A stretch of DNA of 14,967 nt from CAITNM01 sp964446295 (GTDB lineage Bacteria; Pseudomonadota; Alphaproteobacteria; Paracaedibacterales; CAITNM01): positions 1-14,967 of the forward strand of contig CAYUNR010000036.1 in the NCBI GenBank assembly GCA_964446295.1. Direction: 5' to 3'. The translations under genes and the position numbers were made by a program. The notes under the pieces were generated by a model, which searched no databases, was not told the DNA's origin, and saw nothing but the letters and a program-made list of their open reading frames with translations. Below are positions 1-7,593 of this stretch, piece after piece; position 1 is the first letter of the stretch; every line of letters starts with the position of its first letter.

Positions 1-1
1 C

Positions 2-403
2 GATTTACGTATTGATACGTATCGTGCATCTGGTGCAGGTGGACAGCACGTTAACAAAACTGAAAGCGCTATTCGAATTACCCACCTTCCAACTAACATT
101 GTAGTGCAGTGCCAAAGCGACAGATCACAACACCGCAACCGTGCACAAGCCTATGCCATGCTGCGTGCTAGACTTTATGAACTTGAACTTCGTGAACGTG
201 AAGCAAAGGCAACCGCTAGCAGCAGTTCAAAAACAGACATTGGTTGGGGGCGCCAAATTCGTTCGTACGTACTGCAACCATACCAAATGGTAAAAGATAC
301 TAGAACAAGTGTAGAGCGCGGCAATGCCCAAGGTGTGCTTGATGGTGATATTGATGTGTTTCTAGAAGCAAGCCTAGCCCAACGTATTGGCGAAAGTAGC
401 TAG
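2..403 (+). CDS. prfB: Peptide chain release factor 2 (RF2), C-terminal part; 5' end outside window
   Basis: This is the 3' end of a class I release factor, which recognises stop codons in the ribosomal A site and triggers peptide release. The frame is open from base 2, giving 133 residues to the TAG at 401-403. The catalytic GGQ (bases 38-46) sits in SGAGGQHVNKT. The Lys after HVN, and the later CQSDRSQHRNRA, are the RF2 form; RF1 has HVNTT. IRSYVLQPYQMVKDTRT and a C-terminal FLEASLAQRI also match RF2. The SPF tripeptide and the frameshift site that often controls prfB lie upstream of the window and cannot be judged. The stop is two bases from the stop of the convergent DUF1003 gene, and I see no terminator between them. 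Confidence 0.95.
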   Translation, partial: DLRIDTYRASGAGGQHVNKTESAIRITHLPTNIVVQCQSDRSQHRNRAQAYAMLRARLYELELREREAKATASSSSKTDIGWGRQIRSYVLQPYQMVKDTRTSVERGNAQGVLDGDIDVFLEASLAQRIGESS

Positions 404-405
404 CA

Positions 406-828
406 TTAACTTTTTTGCAATCCCCTTAATTCCTTAAGAGCTTCATGAAGCTTATTGAAGCTATCCTGCTGAGAAATCGTGTGCTCATTCAAACAGTTGC
501 GTAACTGCTGAATCTCATGCTCTGCCCTTAGATTAATATGATAATCTTTTTCGGCTCTAATTCTGTCTTTTGCTTCTTGACGATTTTGACTCATCATAAT
601 AATTGGCGCCTGAAGTGCTGCTATGCAGGAAAGCACCAAATTTAAAAAGATGTATGGATAAGGATCAAATGGTTGAAAAAAAAACACCCAAGAATTCAAC
701 CCAATCCACACAATCATCATAATCATAAATAAAATAATGAATGTCCAGCTACCGCCAAATTCTGCGACTTTATCTGCCCATCGCTCCCCAAAGGTAGGAA
801 CAGTGTCTTTAGAAGGAAGTTTTTGCAT
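406..828 (-). CDS. DUF1003 family inner-membrane protein
   Basis: A 140-residue protein of the DUF1003 family, whose function is unknown. The family signature is clear: GERWADKVAEFGGSWTF (about 14-30), a first membrane helix at about 28-48, FDPYPYIFLN (54-63) leading into a second helix at about 57-77, then QAPIIMMSQNRQEAKDR (73-89). The C-terminal third (about 84-138) is charged and heptad-like, probably a cytoplasmic coiled coil. A G-rich stretch (GGGGGC) a few bases upstream of the ATG can serve as ribosome binding site. It starts 19 bases after the end of the large oxidoreductase on the same strand, so it is probably co-transcribed with it. No function can be inferred from the neighbours. 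Confidence 0.9.
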   Translation of the reverse strand: MQKLPSKDTVPTFGERWADKVAEFGGSWTFIILFMIMMIVWIGLNSWVFFFQPFDPYPYIFLNLVLSCIAALQAPIIMMSQNRQEAKDRIRAEKDYHINLRAEHEIQQLRNCLNEHTISQQDSFNKLHEALKELRGLQKS

Positions 829-847
829 TTTTGCCCCCGTTATAAAA

Positions 848-3805
848 CTAGTTAATTGCCGTTATATGGTTCAGCCAAAGTCGTGATGTTTTTTCCAACA
901 AGCTATTTTGTTTGCTGCGGTTTTGCAACGTATCAAATGGCATTTCTTGAATGCGAATTTCCTGATTTTTACAACAAAACTTAGGGCCACTTTCACTAAC
1001 AATAAGACACTGACCACATATCCCCTGCATCATACACTGCATTGGAATATTGATATTCGCAATTGTTTTAAGTGCTGGATTCAATGAATTTTTAAGCTGA
1101 ATGAGCTCTTTGGCAATCGCTTCTTGCATAAGCGTTGAACCCATAACAAACAGCCAATCTATAGACGGCAATATATTTTCATTTTTTAAATAGTGTAAAC
1201 CATCTATGGCATTGCCCTGATGTTCACCAGGCGCTACATCTGTGTAATACCACCACATTTTATGTGCAGCAGTTTCAATGTCTTCTACATGTGTTCTATC
1301 GGCGCTTGAACGGTATCCTGCCACCCAATGCACAGTGTTACCCTTTTCTTTTAAAGCTTCGGCCAAGTGAATGAGGGCTAGATTAAAATGACCTCCTCCA
1401 ACAAGCAAAATGTTTTTGTTGATAGGCAATTCAGTGGGCGTTCCCGTAGGGCCCATTAGGCTGATTAGCTCACCAGGTTTCAGATATTGCACTAATAATG
1501 ATGAACACCCTATTTCAACAATTACAAATGCAATGATTCCGCTTACTTTATCAACCTTAACCGGAGTAAGCGCTAAAGCCTCCATAGTCAAGCGAGTGTC
1601 ATTCACAATAGAAGCAAGGGATTCAAAATTTTGAAGACGATAAAATTGGCCAGGCTGAAATGCTGCAGCTGCAAGAGGCGCCATGATTTCAATTTGCACA
1701 AGGTTTTTAGCAAGTCTGGAAACAGCCACTACTTTTGTAGTCAACAACGCTGACAGCTCAACCTTAGGCAAAGGAGACTTGGATTTTAAGTCCTGGCTAA
1801 TCGCTTTATAACCATTTTTGGCACTAGCAATAGCTTTGACCACACTACCCGCGTAAGCAGGGTTTGCATCACCAAAGCTCGCATGGGTTTCACTCAAGGG
1901 TTCATGGTGAGTGCCAACCGCCATAATAATACATCGTGCTGGTAAAAACTCATCAATATCTCCGCGCTTTACCAGCAAACCTTTAACCTGCCCTGCATCA
2001 TCTTTTTCAATGCGCAGTGGCACCAAGTTAGGCTCAAAAATAATTCCTTCTTCTAAGGCTTTTTCAATTTCTTCATGATTCAATACATAACTTGGCGCGT
2101 TGGTGATGTCTGCCCTATAAATAATCCGCACGTCAGCAGTTTCAAAGCTCAACAACTGCTCAGTATCAATATGATCCTGAGGTGTCCACCATTTTTTAAG
2201 CTCTGTCTCTCCATAAATTTTTAACAACTGATTGTAACGTTGTTTAAATTTTTTTGCTTGAACCGTATAGTACGCTTTGGCTTCTGTGGCTGTATCAATT
2301 GCAGTTAAACCACCACCAATTACCAAAATAGGACCTAGAATCTGCAGGTTAGCTAAGGAATCTTTTTTTGCGGCTCCCGTTAACTGCAGTGCCATTAAAA
2401 AATCACTAGCTAAACGTACTCCAGGCGTTAGAGCGCCTGGAATATTTGGTAACTTAGGAGCTCCTGCTCCGGTGCACAAAGCAACGGCATCAAACCCTAA
2501 TGCTTTATAATTACTTTCATTTATTTGGCTGCCATAACGGGTTGATCCAAAAAATTTAATATTGCTTCTGCGCTCTAATAGCAACCTTAATATTTTCAAA
2601 TAATTTTTATTCCAACGCACCGTAATACCGTATTCAGCAACGCCGCCAAATCCACTTAAAATACGCTCATCAAGTTTTTCAAAAAGAATATTACTATCTT
2701 GAATTAGAGTTTTTTCCAAAAGCTGAGCTGGCAATGGTTCAAGTTTTGCCCCATCAATACCAACGACTTTATGGCCATCACGCTCTAGGTAATGAGCCAA
2801 ACTAAAACCTGCAGGCCCAAGCCCCACAACAAGAACTTGATGGCCAGTTTCAATAGCAGGCAATGGCTGCTCAAAATTCAAAGGATTCCACCGAGTAAGC
2901 AAACTATAAATTTCAAATCCATAGGGTAAGCATAGCACTGCATTTAAAATATTCGTTTCAACTCCTGGCGTATTCACCGGAGTTTGTTTTTGAAAAATGC
3001 ATGATTTCATACAGTCATTACAAATACGGTGACCTGTAGCTGCCACCATTGGGTTATCGACCATGATCACTGCAAGCGCTGCAATGTTTAATTCACTACG
3101 CTTTAGAGCATGCATTTGAGAAATTTTTAGGTCCAGTGGGCAGCCAGGTTTTTTGGGATTTTGACCCAACCCCGTACGGCAACTATCCTTACCTTGGTTG
3201 TGGCACAAAATACAGTAATGCGCTTCGGTAGCTGATTGAGGATTTGAAAAACCAGTATCAGTTAAACCAAATCCTTCGCGGAACCTAGGCGTGTTAGTCA
3301 CATATGAGTCACCTACTTTTTTAACATTGCGCAAAGCAAAATTGGGATCAATTTTTTCAGAAATATGAAACAGTAAATCAACTTTATGTTTTTGCTTTCC
3401 CTGAGGTGTAAGCACAGCCCACACAGCATATTTTGATAGATCATCTAAATTAGATTTTGAGTTTTCCAGCGCATCACATGCTGATGTTGCAAAAGTAACA
3501 GCATCGGTAAAAGTGTAGAGGTACTGCCAATCATCTTGTGGATTAGGAAACGCTTTCAAAGCATGACGCTGAATAAATTGCCGTTTAGCATATGCAATAA
3601 GACTATGATCAGATACGTGCTTATACACAGCGCACAAAGCATGCTCTAACCCGAACTGCTGACCCAAAAATTCTTCTAAATATTCGGCAGTTTCCACCAA
3701 AGAAAAATTAAAATTAGAATCTCTTGCTTTCACAAATTGTAAAAAGCATTCATGCAGTTCATTTAACCCGGCTTGGGAATATAATTTTTCGTAATCTAAT
3801 TTCAT
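848..3805 (-). CDS. Multidomain FAD/NAD(P)/Fe-S oxidoreductase: GltD/NfnB-like half fused to a PyrK/NfnA-like half
   Basis: A 985-residue soluble redox protein. Residues 1-190 resemble nothing I recognise. Next comes an iron-sulfur domain of the GltD/dihydropyrimidine dehydrogenase N-terminal type, with Cys 198, 201, 209, 222 and 262, 265, 269. An FAD Rossmann fold follows (GLGPAG, 328-333), then a second dinucleotide fold (GGGLTAID, 497-504) and AVGTHHEP near 629. From about 690 there is a ferredoxin-reductase-like module (FQPGQFYRL near 716, GPTGTP near 785, LLVGGG near 800). It ends in a 2Fe-2S site with Cys 924, 930, 933 and 944/945, as in PyrK. The order resembles NfnB joined to NfnA, so an NAD(P)H:ferredoxin or transhydrogenase-type reaction is plausible but unproven. 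I chose the ATG at 3805. An upstream in-frame ATG (3835) would make a terminator hairpin coding. No Shine-Dalgarno precedes either. The gene follows tlc and precedes DUF1003 on the same strand. Confidence 0.85.
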   Translation of the reverse strand: MKLDYEKLYSQAGLNELHECFLQFVKARDSNFNFSLVETAEYLEEFLGQQFGLEHALCAVYKHVSDHSLIAYAKRQFIQRHALKAFPNPQDDWQYLYTFTDAVTFATSACDALENSKSNLDDLSKYAVWAVLTPQGKQKHKVDLLFHISEKIDPNFALRNVKKVGDSYVTNTPRFREGFGLTDTGFSNPQSATEAHYCILCHNQGKDSCRTGLGQNPKKPGCPLDLKISQMHALKRSELNIAALAVIMVDNPMVAATGHRICNDCMKSCIFQKQTPVNTPGVETNILNAVLCLPYGFEIYSLLTRWNPLNFEQPLPAIETGHQVLVVGLGPAGFSLAHYLERDGHKVVGIDGAKLEPLPAQLLEKTLIQDSNILFEKLDERILSGFGGVAEYGITVRWNKNYLKILRLLLERRSNIKFFGSTRYGSQINESNYKALGFDAVALCTGAGAPKLPNIPGALTPGVRLASDFLMALQLTGAAKKDSLANLQILGPILVIGGGLTAIDTATEAKAYYTVQAKKFKQRYNQLLKIYGETELKKWWTPQDHIDTEQLLSFETADVRIIYRADITNAPSYVLNHEEIEKALEEGIIFEPNLVPLRIEKDDAGQVKGLLVKRGDIDEFLPARCIIMAVGTHHEPLSETHASFGDANPAYAGSVVKAIASAKNGYKAISQDLKSKSPLPKVELSALLTTKVVAVSRLAKNLVQIEIMAPLAAAAFQPGQFYRLQNFESLASIVNDTRLTMEALALTPVKVDKVSGIIAFVIVEIGCSSLLVQYLKPGELISLMGPTGTPTELPINKNILLVGGGHFNLALIHLAEALKEKGNTVHWVAGYRSSADRTHVEDIETAAHKMWWYYTDVAPGEHQGNAIDGLHYLKNENILPSIDWLFVMGSTLMQEAIAKELIQLKNSLNPALKTIANINIPMQCMMQGICGQCLIVSESGPKFCCKNQEIRIQEMPFDTLQNRSKQNSLLEKTSRLWLNHITAIN

Positions 3806-3830
3806 AAAAAAGGGGTGCTTTAGGCACCCC
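3806..3830 (-). terminator. Intrinsic terminator after tlc
   Basis: On the minus strand a seven-pair stem GGGGTGC/GCACCCC (3824-3830 and 3812-3818) with a five-base loop is followed by six T (3811 down to 3806). This is a textbook Rho-independent terminator, about 40 bases after the tlc stop. The T-tract ends at the start codon of the next gene (3805), so expression of that gene needs read-through, a promoter inside the terminator region, or another start. Confidence 0.85.
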
Positions 3831-3869
3831 TTCATACTAGCTTAATAATAGTTTTTTAACAGCTATTGA

Positions 3870-5402
3870 TTATGCTTGCTCTAGTTTTTTCTTAGCAGTT
3901 GCCGCAGTCACTTTCACTGAAAGTGCTTTCACAGCATATAACCAAGCTACTGCAACTATAGCAAACACAGCAAAAGCGATTGGCGCAATTGAAACAACGT
4001 CTTTAGTTGCAAAAGCAATTAATAACATGTTTTGCACAAAAGCACCGCCAGCTTTACCAGCACGACCACCAATAACGTCAACGGCGGCCTTACCTTTTGT
4101 CTTTAGCTCATCATCTAATGGAATATAAGCCATTTCCTTTGTGGGATCGAACAAAATGTATTTAATCGCTTTTGATATTACAACGATGCCTAAACCAATA
4201 AACATTGCTGCAGCAATAGCGTGAGTATTAAAGAACTGTAAAAATGGCTCCATTAAACCTTCCGCTAGAATGAAGCAGAAGAATGCGCCGCCACCAACCA
4301 AAATTACCAATGGAGTAATCATCGCAGCTTTTGCCCAACTTACTTTTCTCAAAATATTTGAACCAACAAACAGTCCAAATAGAATTGTGAAAATACCAGT
4401 AGAAGTTGACAAGATTCCCATATAATAGTTGAAAAGTCCTTTATCTCCTGAACAGAATAAACCTAATTGGTTTTTCCACTGAACTTCAACCAAGTTAATA
4501 GTTACGCCATAAGCCATAATTAAAAGAGCAATCAAACCAAGCTCCGGAGACTGAACAATAATTTTGAAGCTTTCCACAAGTCCTGGCTTTTCTTTTTTCT
4601 TTTTCTTTGGAGCGCCTTCTTCTTCTGGATTGAAATACAATTTGTTAGTTAACACTTCTTTGTGCATCCAACGGTATGTATACATAGCAACCAAGCCCAT
4701 AATTACAACAGCGGACATAAGAAGATATAGCGTTATTTGCCAAGGATCCACACCTTCTGGAACCATGTGCTTAATATGCTCAGAACAGTACATAACTGTT
4801 GGACCTGAAACAACTAACGCAGCATTTCCAATAACAGCAAATAAACCATAGAAACGCTTTGATTCACGCAAACGTACAACATGGTTAGCAAACTGCCAGA
4901 ACATCAATGCAATCATTGCACTTCCCCAAATTTCGGAAAGAACGTAGAACAAAGAAAATGCCCAATATGCATACAAATCAATGAATCCACTTAAATTAGG
5001 ATAGGCCGCATGTAACGCTTGAATTGATTCAACTGAAGGATGAAGCATATGAAGATTTGGGTAAATCACGAATCCAAAAATACCAAAAAATATTATGAAT
5101 GGCGCAACTACTGCGTAGAATACATTTTCACGTGACATAGCATTTGTCAGCTTTGCGTACAAAACAACGAACAATATCGCTGCTGGAGTAACACAGTAAA
5201 GCTTCAAAAACGTAATAGCTCCTGCACCTGCTGAGTTAACTACCAAAGAATCCTTCGTGTCACGAAGAATCGTGTAGTTAAACAATAGACAGAACATAAT
5301 AATGCCTAGGGGGATGAACTTTTTTAGCTCATGTGCGTGAATTGGCCAAAGTCGAGCACGTAAGCCCGTGAACTCTGGCGTAGAATTATCTGATTTACTC
5401 AT
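3870..5402 (-). CDS. tlc: ATP/ADP translocase (nucleotide transporter, Tlc/NTT family)
   Basis: A 510-residue polytopic inner-membrane carrier that in this family exchanges host ATP for bacterial ADP; some paralogues move other nucleotides. Family signatures are NYTILRDTKDSLVV (42-55) and KYILFDPTKEMAYIPLDDEL (414-433) followed by KTKGKAAVDVIGGRAGK (434-450). About twelve hydrophobic segments are visible. A very basic cytoplasmic loop (PKKKKKEKPG, 265-274) separates the two halves, and the C-terminus is basic. Length fits the family (about 500). The start at 5402 is preceded by AGAGG (5406-5410) at good spacing; an in-frame ATG 17 codons upstream lacks this and adds a non-conserved leader. 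Two promoter candidates lie upstream and a strong terminator follows. Substrate (ATP/ADP versus another nucleotide) cannot be fixed by eye. The gene implies life inside a eukaryotic cell. Confidence 0.95.
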   Translation of the reverse strand: MSKSDNSTPEFTGLRARLWPIHAHELKKFIPLGIIMFCLLFNYTILRDTKDSLVVNSAGAGAITFLKLYCVTPAAILFVVLYAKLTNAMSRENVFYAVVAPFIIFFGIFGFVIYPNLHMLHPSVESIQALHAAYPNLSGFIDLYAYWAFSLFYVLSEIWGSAMIALMFWQFANHVVRLRESKRFYGLFAVIGNAALVVSGPTVMYCSEHIKHMVPEGVDPWQITLYLLMSAVVIMGLVAMYTYRWMHKEVLTNKLYFNPEEEGAPKKKKKEKPGLVESFKIIVQSPELGLIALLIMAYGVTINLVEVQWKNQLGLFCSGDKGLFNYYMGILSTSTGIFTILFGLFVGSNILRKVSWAKAAMITPLVILVGGGAFFCFILAEGLMEPFLQFFNTHAIAAAMFIGLGIVVISKAIKYILFDPTKEMAYIPLDDELKTKGKAAVDVIGGRAGKAGGAFVQNMLLIAFATKDVVSIAPIAFAVFAIVAVAWLYAVKALSVKVTAATAKKKLEQA

Positions 5403-5474
5403 TATCCTCTTTACCTTAATGTTGTTACAAACAGCAGTCACCCTGAGAAGCATTAAGCGTTCCAGGGATATACC

Positions 5475-5502
5475 ATTATCATTTTAAGCGAAAAACACTC
5501 AA
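5475..5502 (-). promoter_or_regulatory. Candidate sigma70 promoter for tlc (proximal)
   Basis: Read on the minus strand: TTGAGT (5497-5502), 16 bases, GATAAT (5475-5480). The -10 matches five of six and the -35 four of six. Transcription would start near 5468, giving a leader of about 65 bases to the tlc ATG at 5402. Confidence 0.45.
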
Positions 5503-5523
5503 AATAGTTTTTAGTTACGTATG

Positions 5524-5552
5524 AGAGTACTAAATTTTTTCACTTTAGTCAA
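5524..5552 (-). promoter_or_regulatory. Candidate sigma70 promoter for tlc (distal)
   Basis: Read on the minus strand: TTGACT (5547-5552), exactly 17 bases, TACTCT (5524-5529). The -35 matches five of six; the -10 is weak. Start would be near 5517, some 115 bases before the tlc ATG. It may act with the proximal site as a tandem pair. Confidence 0.4.
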
Positions 5553-5578
5553 TATTTCGCTTTATTTAAAAGGTATCT

Positions 5579-5644
5579 ATGCGATTGAGAGACTCTATCT
5601 ATAGCTACCTCAAAAATATTATTGGAAGTCGTGAATCTTCTTGA
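5579..5644 (+). other. Possible 21-codon leader ORF ahead of sdhE
   Basis: ATG at 5579 is preceded by AAAAGG at suitable spacing and opens a 21-residue frame (MRLRDSIYSYLKNIIGSRES, one further Ser). Its TGA (5642-5644) overlaps an ATG (5644-5646) that is in frame with sdhE, as TGATG. The combination could be translational coupling or chance. There is no homology to support a peptide product. Confidence 0.18.
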
Positions 5645-5658
5645 TGTACTATTGTATC

Positions 5659-5898
5659 ATGCTTAAAAAACTTATATACAAAAGCCATTATCGCGGCACA
5701 AAAGAAGGAGATTTTATTTTATCTTCCTTTGCCAAAAACATGCTACAACAATGTTCAAACAACGAAATCAAAATGTACGAAACATTACTTGAATTTACAG
5801 ATGTTGAAATTCATGAATGGACTGTTTCACCGCAAAATGCCCCAACACATTTGCAACCTATCATTTTAAAAATTGTTGAATTTCATGGCCTTGGGTAA
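5659..5898 (+). CDS. sdhE: FAD assembly factor SdhE (succinate dehydrogenase assembly, DUF339/SDHAF2 family)
   Basis: A 79-residue soluble protein of the SdhE/CptB/SDHAF2 family, which promotes covalent attachment of FAD to the succinate dehydrogenase flavoprotein. The diagnostic RGxxE motif is present as HYRGTKEGDFIL (10-21), followed by SFAKNML, YETLLEFTDVEIHEWT and a short C-terminus, all in the family order. The start is uncertain. The ATG at 5659 gives MLKKLIYKSHYRGTKE, the usual distance to the motif; ATG 5644, in frame and overlapping a short upstream ORF, would add five residues. Neither has a clear Shine-Dalgarno. It is the first gene of the plus-strand run sdhE-ruvA-ruvB-ptsP and is divergent from tlc. 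The sdh genes themselves are not in the window. Confidence 0.85.
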   Translation: MLKKLIYKSHYRGTKEGDFILSSFAKNMLQQCSNNEIKMYETLLEFTDVEIHEWTVSPQNAPTHLQPIILKIVEFHGLG

Positions 5899-5919
5899 TC
5901 ATTCCTTTGTAAAATAATC

Positions 5920-5953
5920 AATTTAGGAAAAAATTCTAAATTATTTATTTTTT
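5920..5953 (+). terminator. Weak AT-rich hairpin with T-rich tail after sdhE
   Basis: AATTTAG (5920-5926) pairs with CTAAATT (5936-5942), with possible extra A-T pairs inside the loop, and is followed by ATTTATTTTTT (5943-5953). The shape is that of an intrinsic terminator, but the stem has one G-C pair only, so it would be leaky. If real it would partly separate sdhE from ruvAB. Confidence 0.3.
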
Positions 5954-5990
5954 GTGGTAGAGTTCGATAAAGGTAAAAATTTAACTCGCT

Positions 5991-6608
5991 GTGATAGCCA
6001 AATTAAAAGGTATTTTAGATCGTATTTACGAAGATGCAGTGCTTATTGACGTAATGGGCGTGGCGTACAGAGTCTTGGTTTCAAAAAGAACCTTGCATCA
6101 ATTACCTGAATTAAATGCTCCCTTAGTTCTATGGACAGAAACTGTAATGCGCAATGAACAACCGCATCTATGTGGATTTCTTGATGAACAAGAAGTTGAT
6201 TGGTTTCGCATTCTCACACAAGTTCAAGGAGTTGGCGCAAAAGTAGCTTTGTCTATTTTATCAAGCTTAACAGCCACAGAAATTGGTGACGCTATCATCA
6301 ACCAAAAAAGCAATATTCTTTCCAGAGCAGATGGGGTTGGGCCAAAACTCGCAAGCCGCATTGTTTTAGAACTTAAAGGCAAAAAAGATTTACCAATTAT
6401 ATTTGGCATATCCGTCAAAGACGTTAGCGCAAGCATTCCATCATCACGTGAAATTGACGATGCCGTCTCTGCGCTAATGAATTTGGGATACAATAGAAAC
6501 AATGCAGAGACTGCTGTTTCAAAAGCCGCTCAAAAAATGGCTCCTCCGATTATGCTTGAAACATTAGTAAGACTATCCCTACAAGAATTCCAGGCACGTT
6601 ATGGCTGA
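5991..6608 (+). CDS. ruvA: Holliday junction branch migration complex subunit RuvA
   Basis: A 205-residue RuvA, normal length. RuvA tetramers bind the four-way DNA junction and load RuvB rings to drive branch migration in recombination and repair. The N-terminal OB-fold starts MIAKLKG and continues DVMGVAYRV. Helix-hairpin-helix motifs appear as VQGVGAKVALSIL (about 78-90) and ADGVGPKLASRIVLELKGK (about 113-131), and domain III (DDAVSALMNLGYNRNNAETAV) ends the protein. The start is GTG: an in-frame stop at 5982-5984 excludes longer starts, and MIAKLKG matches the conserved N-terminus. No good Shine-Dalgarno is at normal distance (AAAGG is about 15 bases away). The 3' end overlaps ruvB by eight bases. 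ruvC is not adjacent. Confidence 0.97.
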   Translation: MIAKLKGILDRIYEDAVLIDVMGVAYRVLVSKRTLHQLPELNAPLVLWTETVMRNEQPHLCGFLDEQEVDWFRILTQVQGVGAKVALSILSSLTATEIGDAIINQKSNILSRADGVGPKLASRIVLELKGKKDLPIIFGISVKDVSASIPSSREIDDAVSALMNLGYNRNNAETAVSKAAQKMAPPIMLETLVRLSLQEFQARYG

Positions 6609-7593
6609 ACGTTTGGTTGATGCAGAATTATCATTTGAAGATGATTGGGAGGCCACCATCCGGCCAACAATTCTTAACGATTTTATTGGCCAACAAGCAT
6701 TACGCGAAAACCTGCTTGTTTATATAAATGCGGCAAAACAACGTGAGGAAGCGCTTGATCATGTTTTATTACACGGCCCTCCTGGGCTTGGCAAAACCAC
6801 ACTTGCACAAATAATCGCGCGTGAAATGGGAGTTGGATTTAAAACAACCTCAGGACCAGTAATTTCAAAAGCCGGAGACTTGGCTGCAATTCTTACGAAT
6901 TTACAACCAAACGATGTGTTGTTTATTGATGAAATTCATCGATTGAATCCTGCTGTTGAAGAAGTGCTTTATTCTGCAATTGAAGATTTTAAGCTTGATG
7001 TCATGATAGGTGAAGGACCTGCAGCAAGGTCTATCCGTTTAGACCTTCCAAAATTTACTTTAATAGGTGCTACTACGCGATCAGGGTTATTAACTCAACC
7101 ACTTAGAGAACGATTTGGCATTCCATTGCGCTTACAGTTTTATGACCACAGTGAACTAGCACAAATTATTCAAAGAGCTGCCAAAATTTTAAACGTTAGT
7201 ATTGACGCTGATGCCGCTTTGGAAATTTCATCGCGCTGCCGTGGAACACCTAGAATTTCAGGTCGTCTTTTAAGACGCATACGCGATTTTGCAATGATAT
7301 ATGCAAACAATCACATCAACAAACAAACAGCAAATCAAACATTAACACGATTAGAAGTTGACCAAAAAGGCCTTGATCAACAAGACTTACGTTATTTACA
7401 AGCAATGGCCAGACACTACAACGGTGGTCCAGTTGGCGTTGAAACCTTAGCAGCCTACCTTGCTGAACAAACAGACACTATTGAAGAGGTTGTTGAGCCT
7501 TATTTAATTCAGCTTGGACTTATACAACGCACTAGTCGCGGAAGGGTTTTAACCCCCACTGGCTATGAGCACCTTGGTTTTCCTTGCTCATGA
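6601..7593 (+). CDS. ruvB: Holliday junction branch migration DNA helicase RuvB
   Basis: A 330-residue AAA+ ATPase, the motor that pulls duplex DNA through the RuvA-bound junction. Walker A is GPPGLGKTT (59-67), Walker B FIDEIHRLN (108-116), sensor 1 IGATTRSG (155-162). The arginine-finger region is PLRERFGIPLRL, and sensor 2 lies in GTPRISGRLLRRIRDFA. A C-terminal winged-helix domain follows with GGPVGVETLAAYLAEQTDTI and IQRTSRGR. Length and motifs are those of a fully functional RuvB. The ATG lies inside the last codons of ruvA (overlap 6601-6608), and its TGA overlaps the next gene's ATG in an ATGA, so ruvA, ruvB and ptsP are very probably one coupled transcription unit. Confidence 0.98.
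   Translation: MAERLVDAELSFEDDWEATIRPTILNDFIGQQALRENLLVYINAAKQREEALDHVLLHGPPGLGKTTLAQIIAREMGVGFKTTSGPVISKAGDLAAILTNLQPNDVLFIDEIHRLNPAVEEVLYSAIEDFKLDVMIGEGPAARSIRLDLPKFTLIGATTRSGLLTQPLRERFGIPLRLQFYDHSELAQIIQRAAKILNVSIDADAALEISSRCRGTPRISGRLLRRIRDFAMIYANNHINKQTANQTLTRLEVDQKGLDQQDLRYLQAMARHYNGGPVGVETLAAYLAEQTDTIEEVVEPYLIQLGLIQRTSRGRVLTPTGYEHLGFPCS

Noticed and set aside
3806..3835. Start of the oxidoreductase at 3835
   Set aside because: It would encode the tlc terminator hairpin as MKGCLKHPFF; the protein-like sequence starts at MKLDYEKL (3805).
4564..4851. Plus-strand open frames opposite tlc and opposite the oxidoreductase (also 1410-1634 and 2277-2510)
   Set aside because: They lie wholly antisense to well-supported genes, with no ribosome binding site or family motif.
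5403..5453. Start of tlc at 5453
   Set aside because: The ATG at 5402 has AGAGG at good spacing and gives the usual family length; the longer leader lacks these.
5500..5640. Promoter for sdhE on the plus strand
   Set aside because: Several AT-rich hexamers occur, but no -35/-10 pair with acceptable match and spacing could be supported.
5403..5658. tRNA or other structured RNA in the tlc-sdhE spacer
   Set aside because: I found no cloverleaf, T-loop consensus or riboswitch-like structure; the stretch holds promoter-like sequence and one short frame only.
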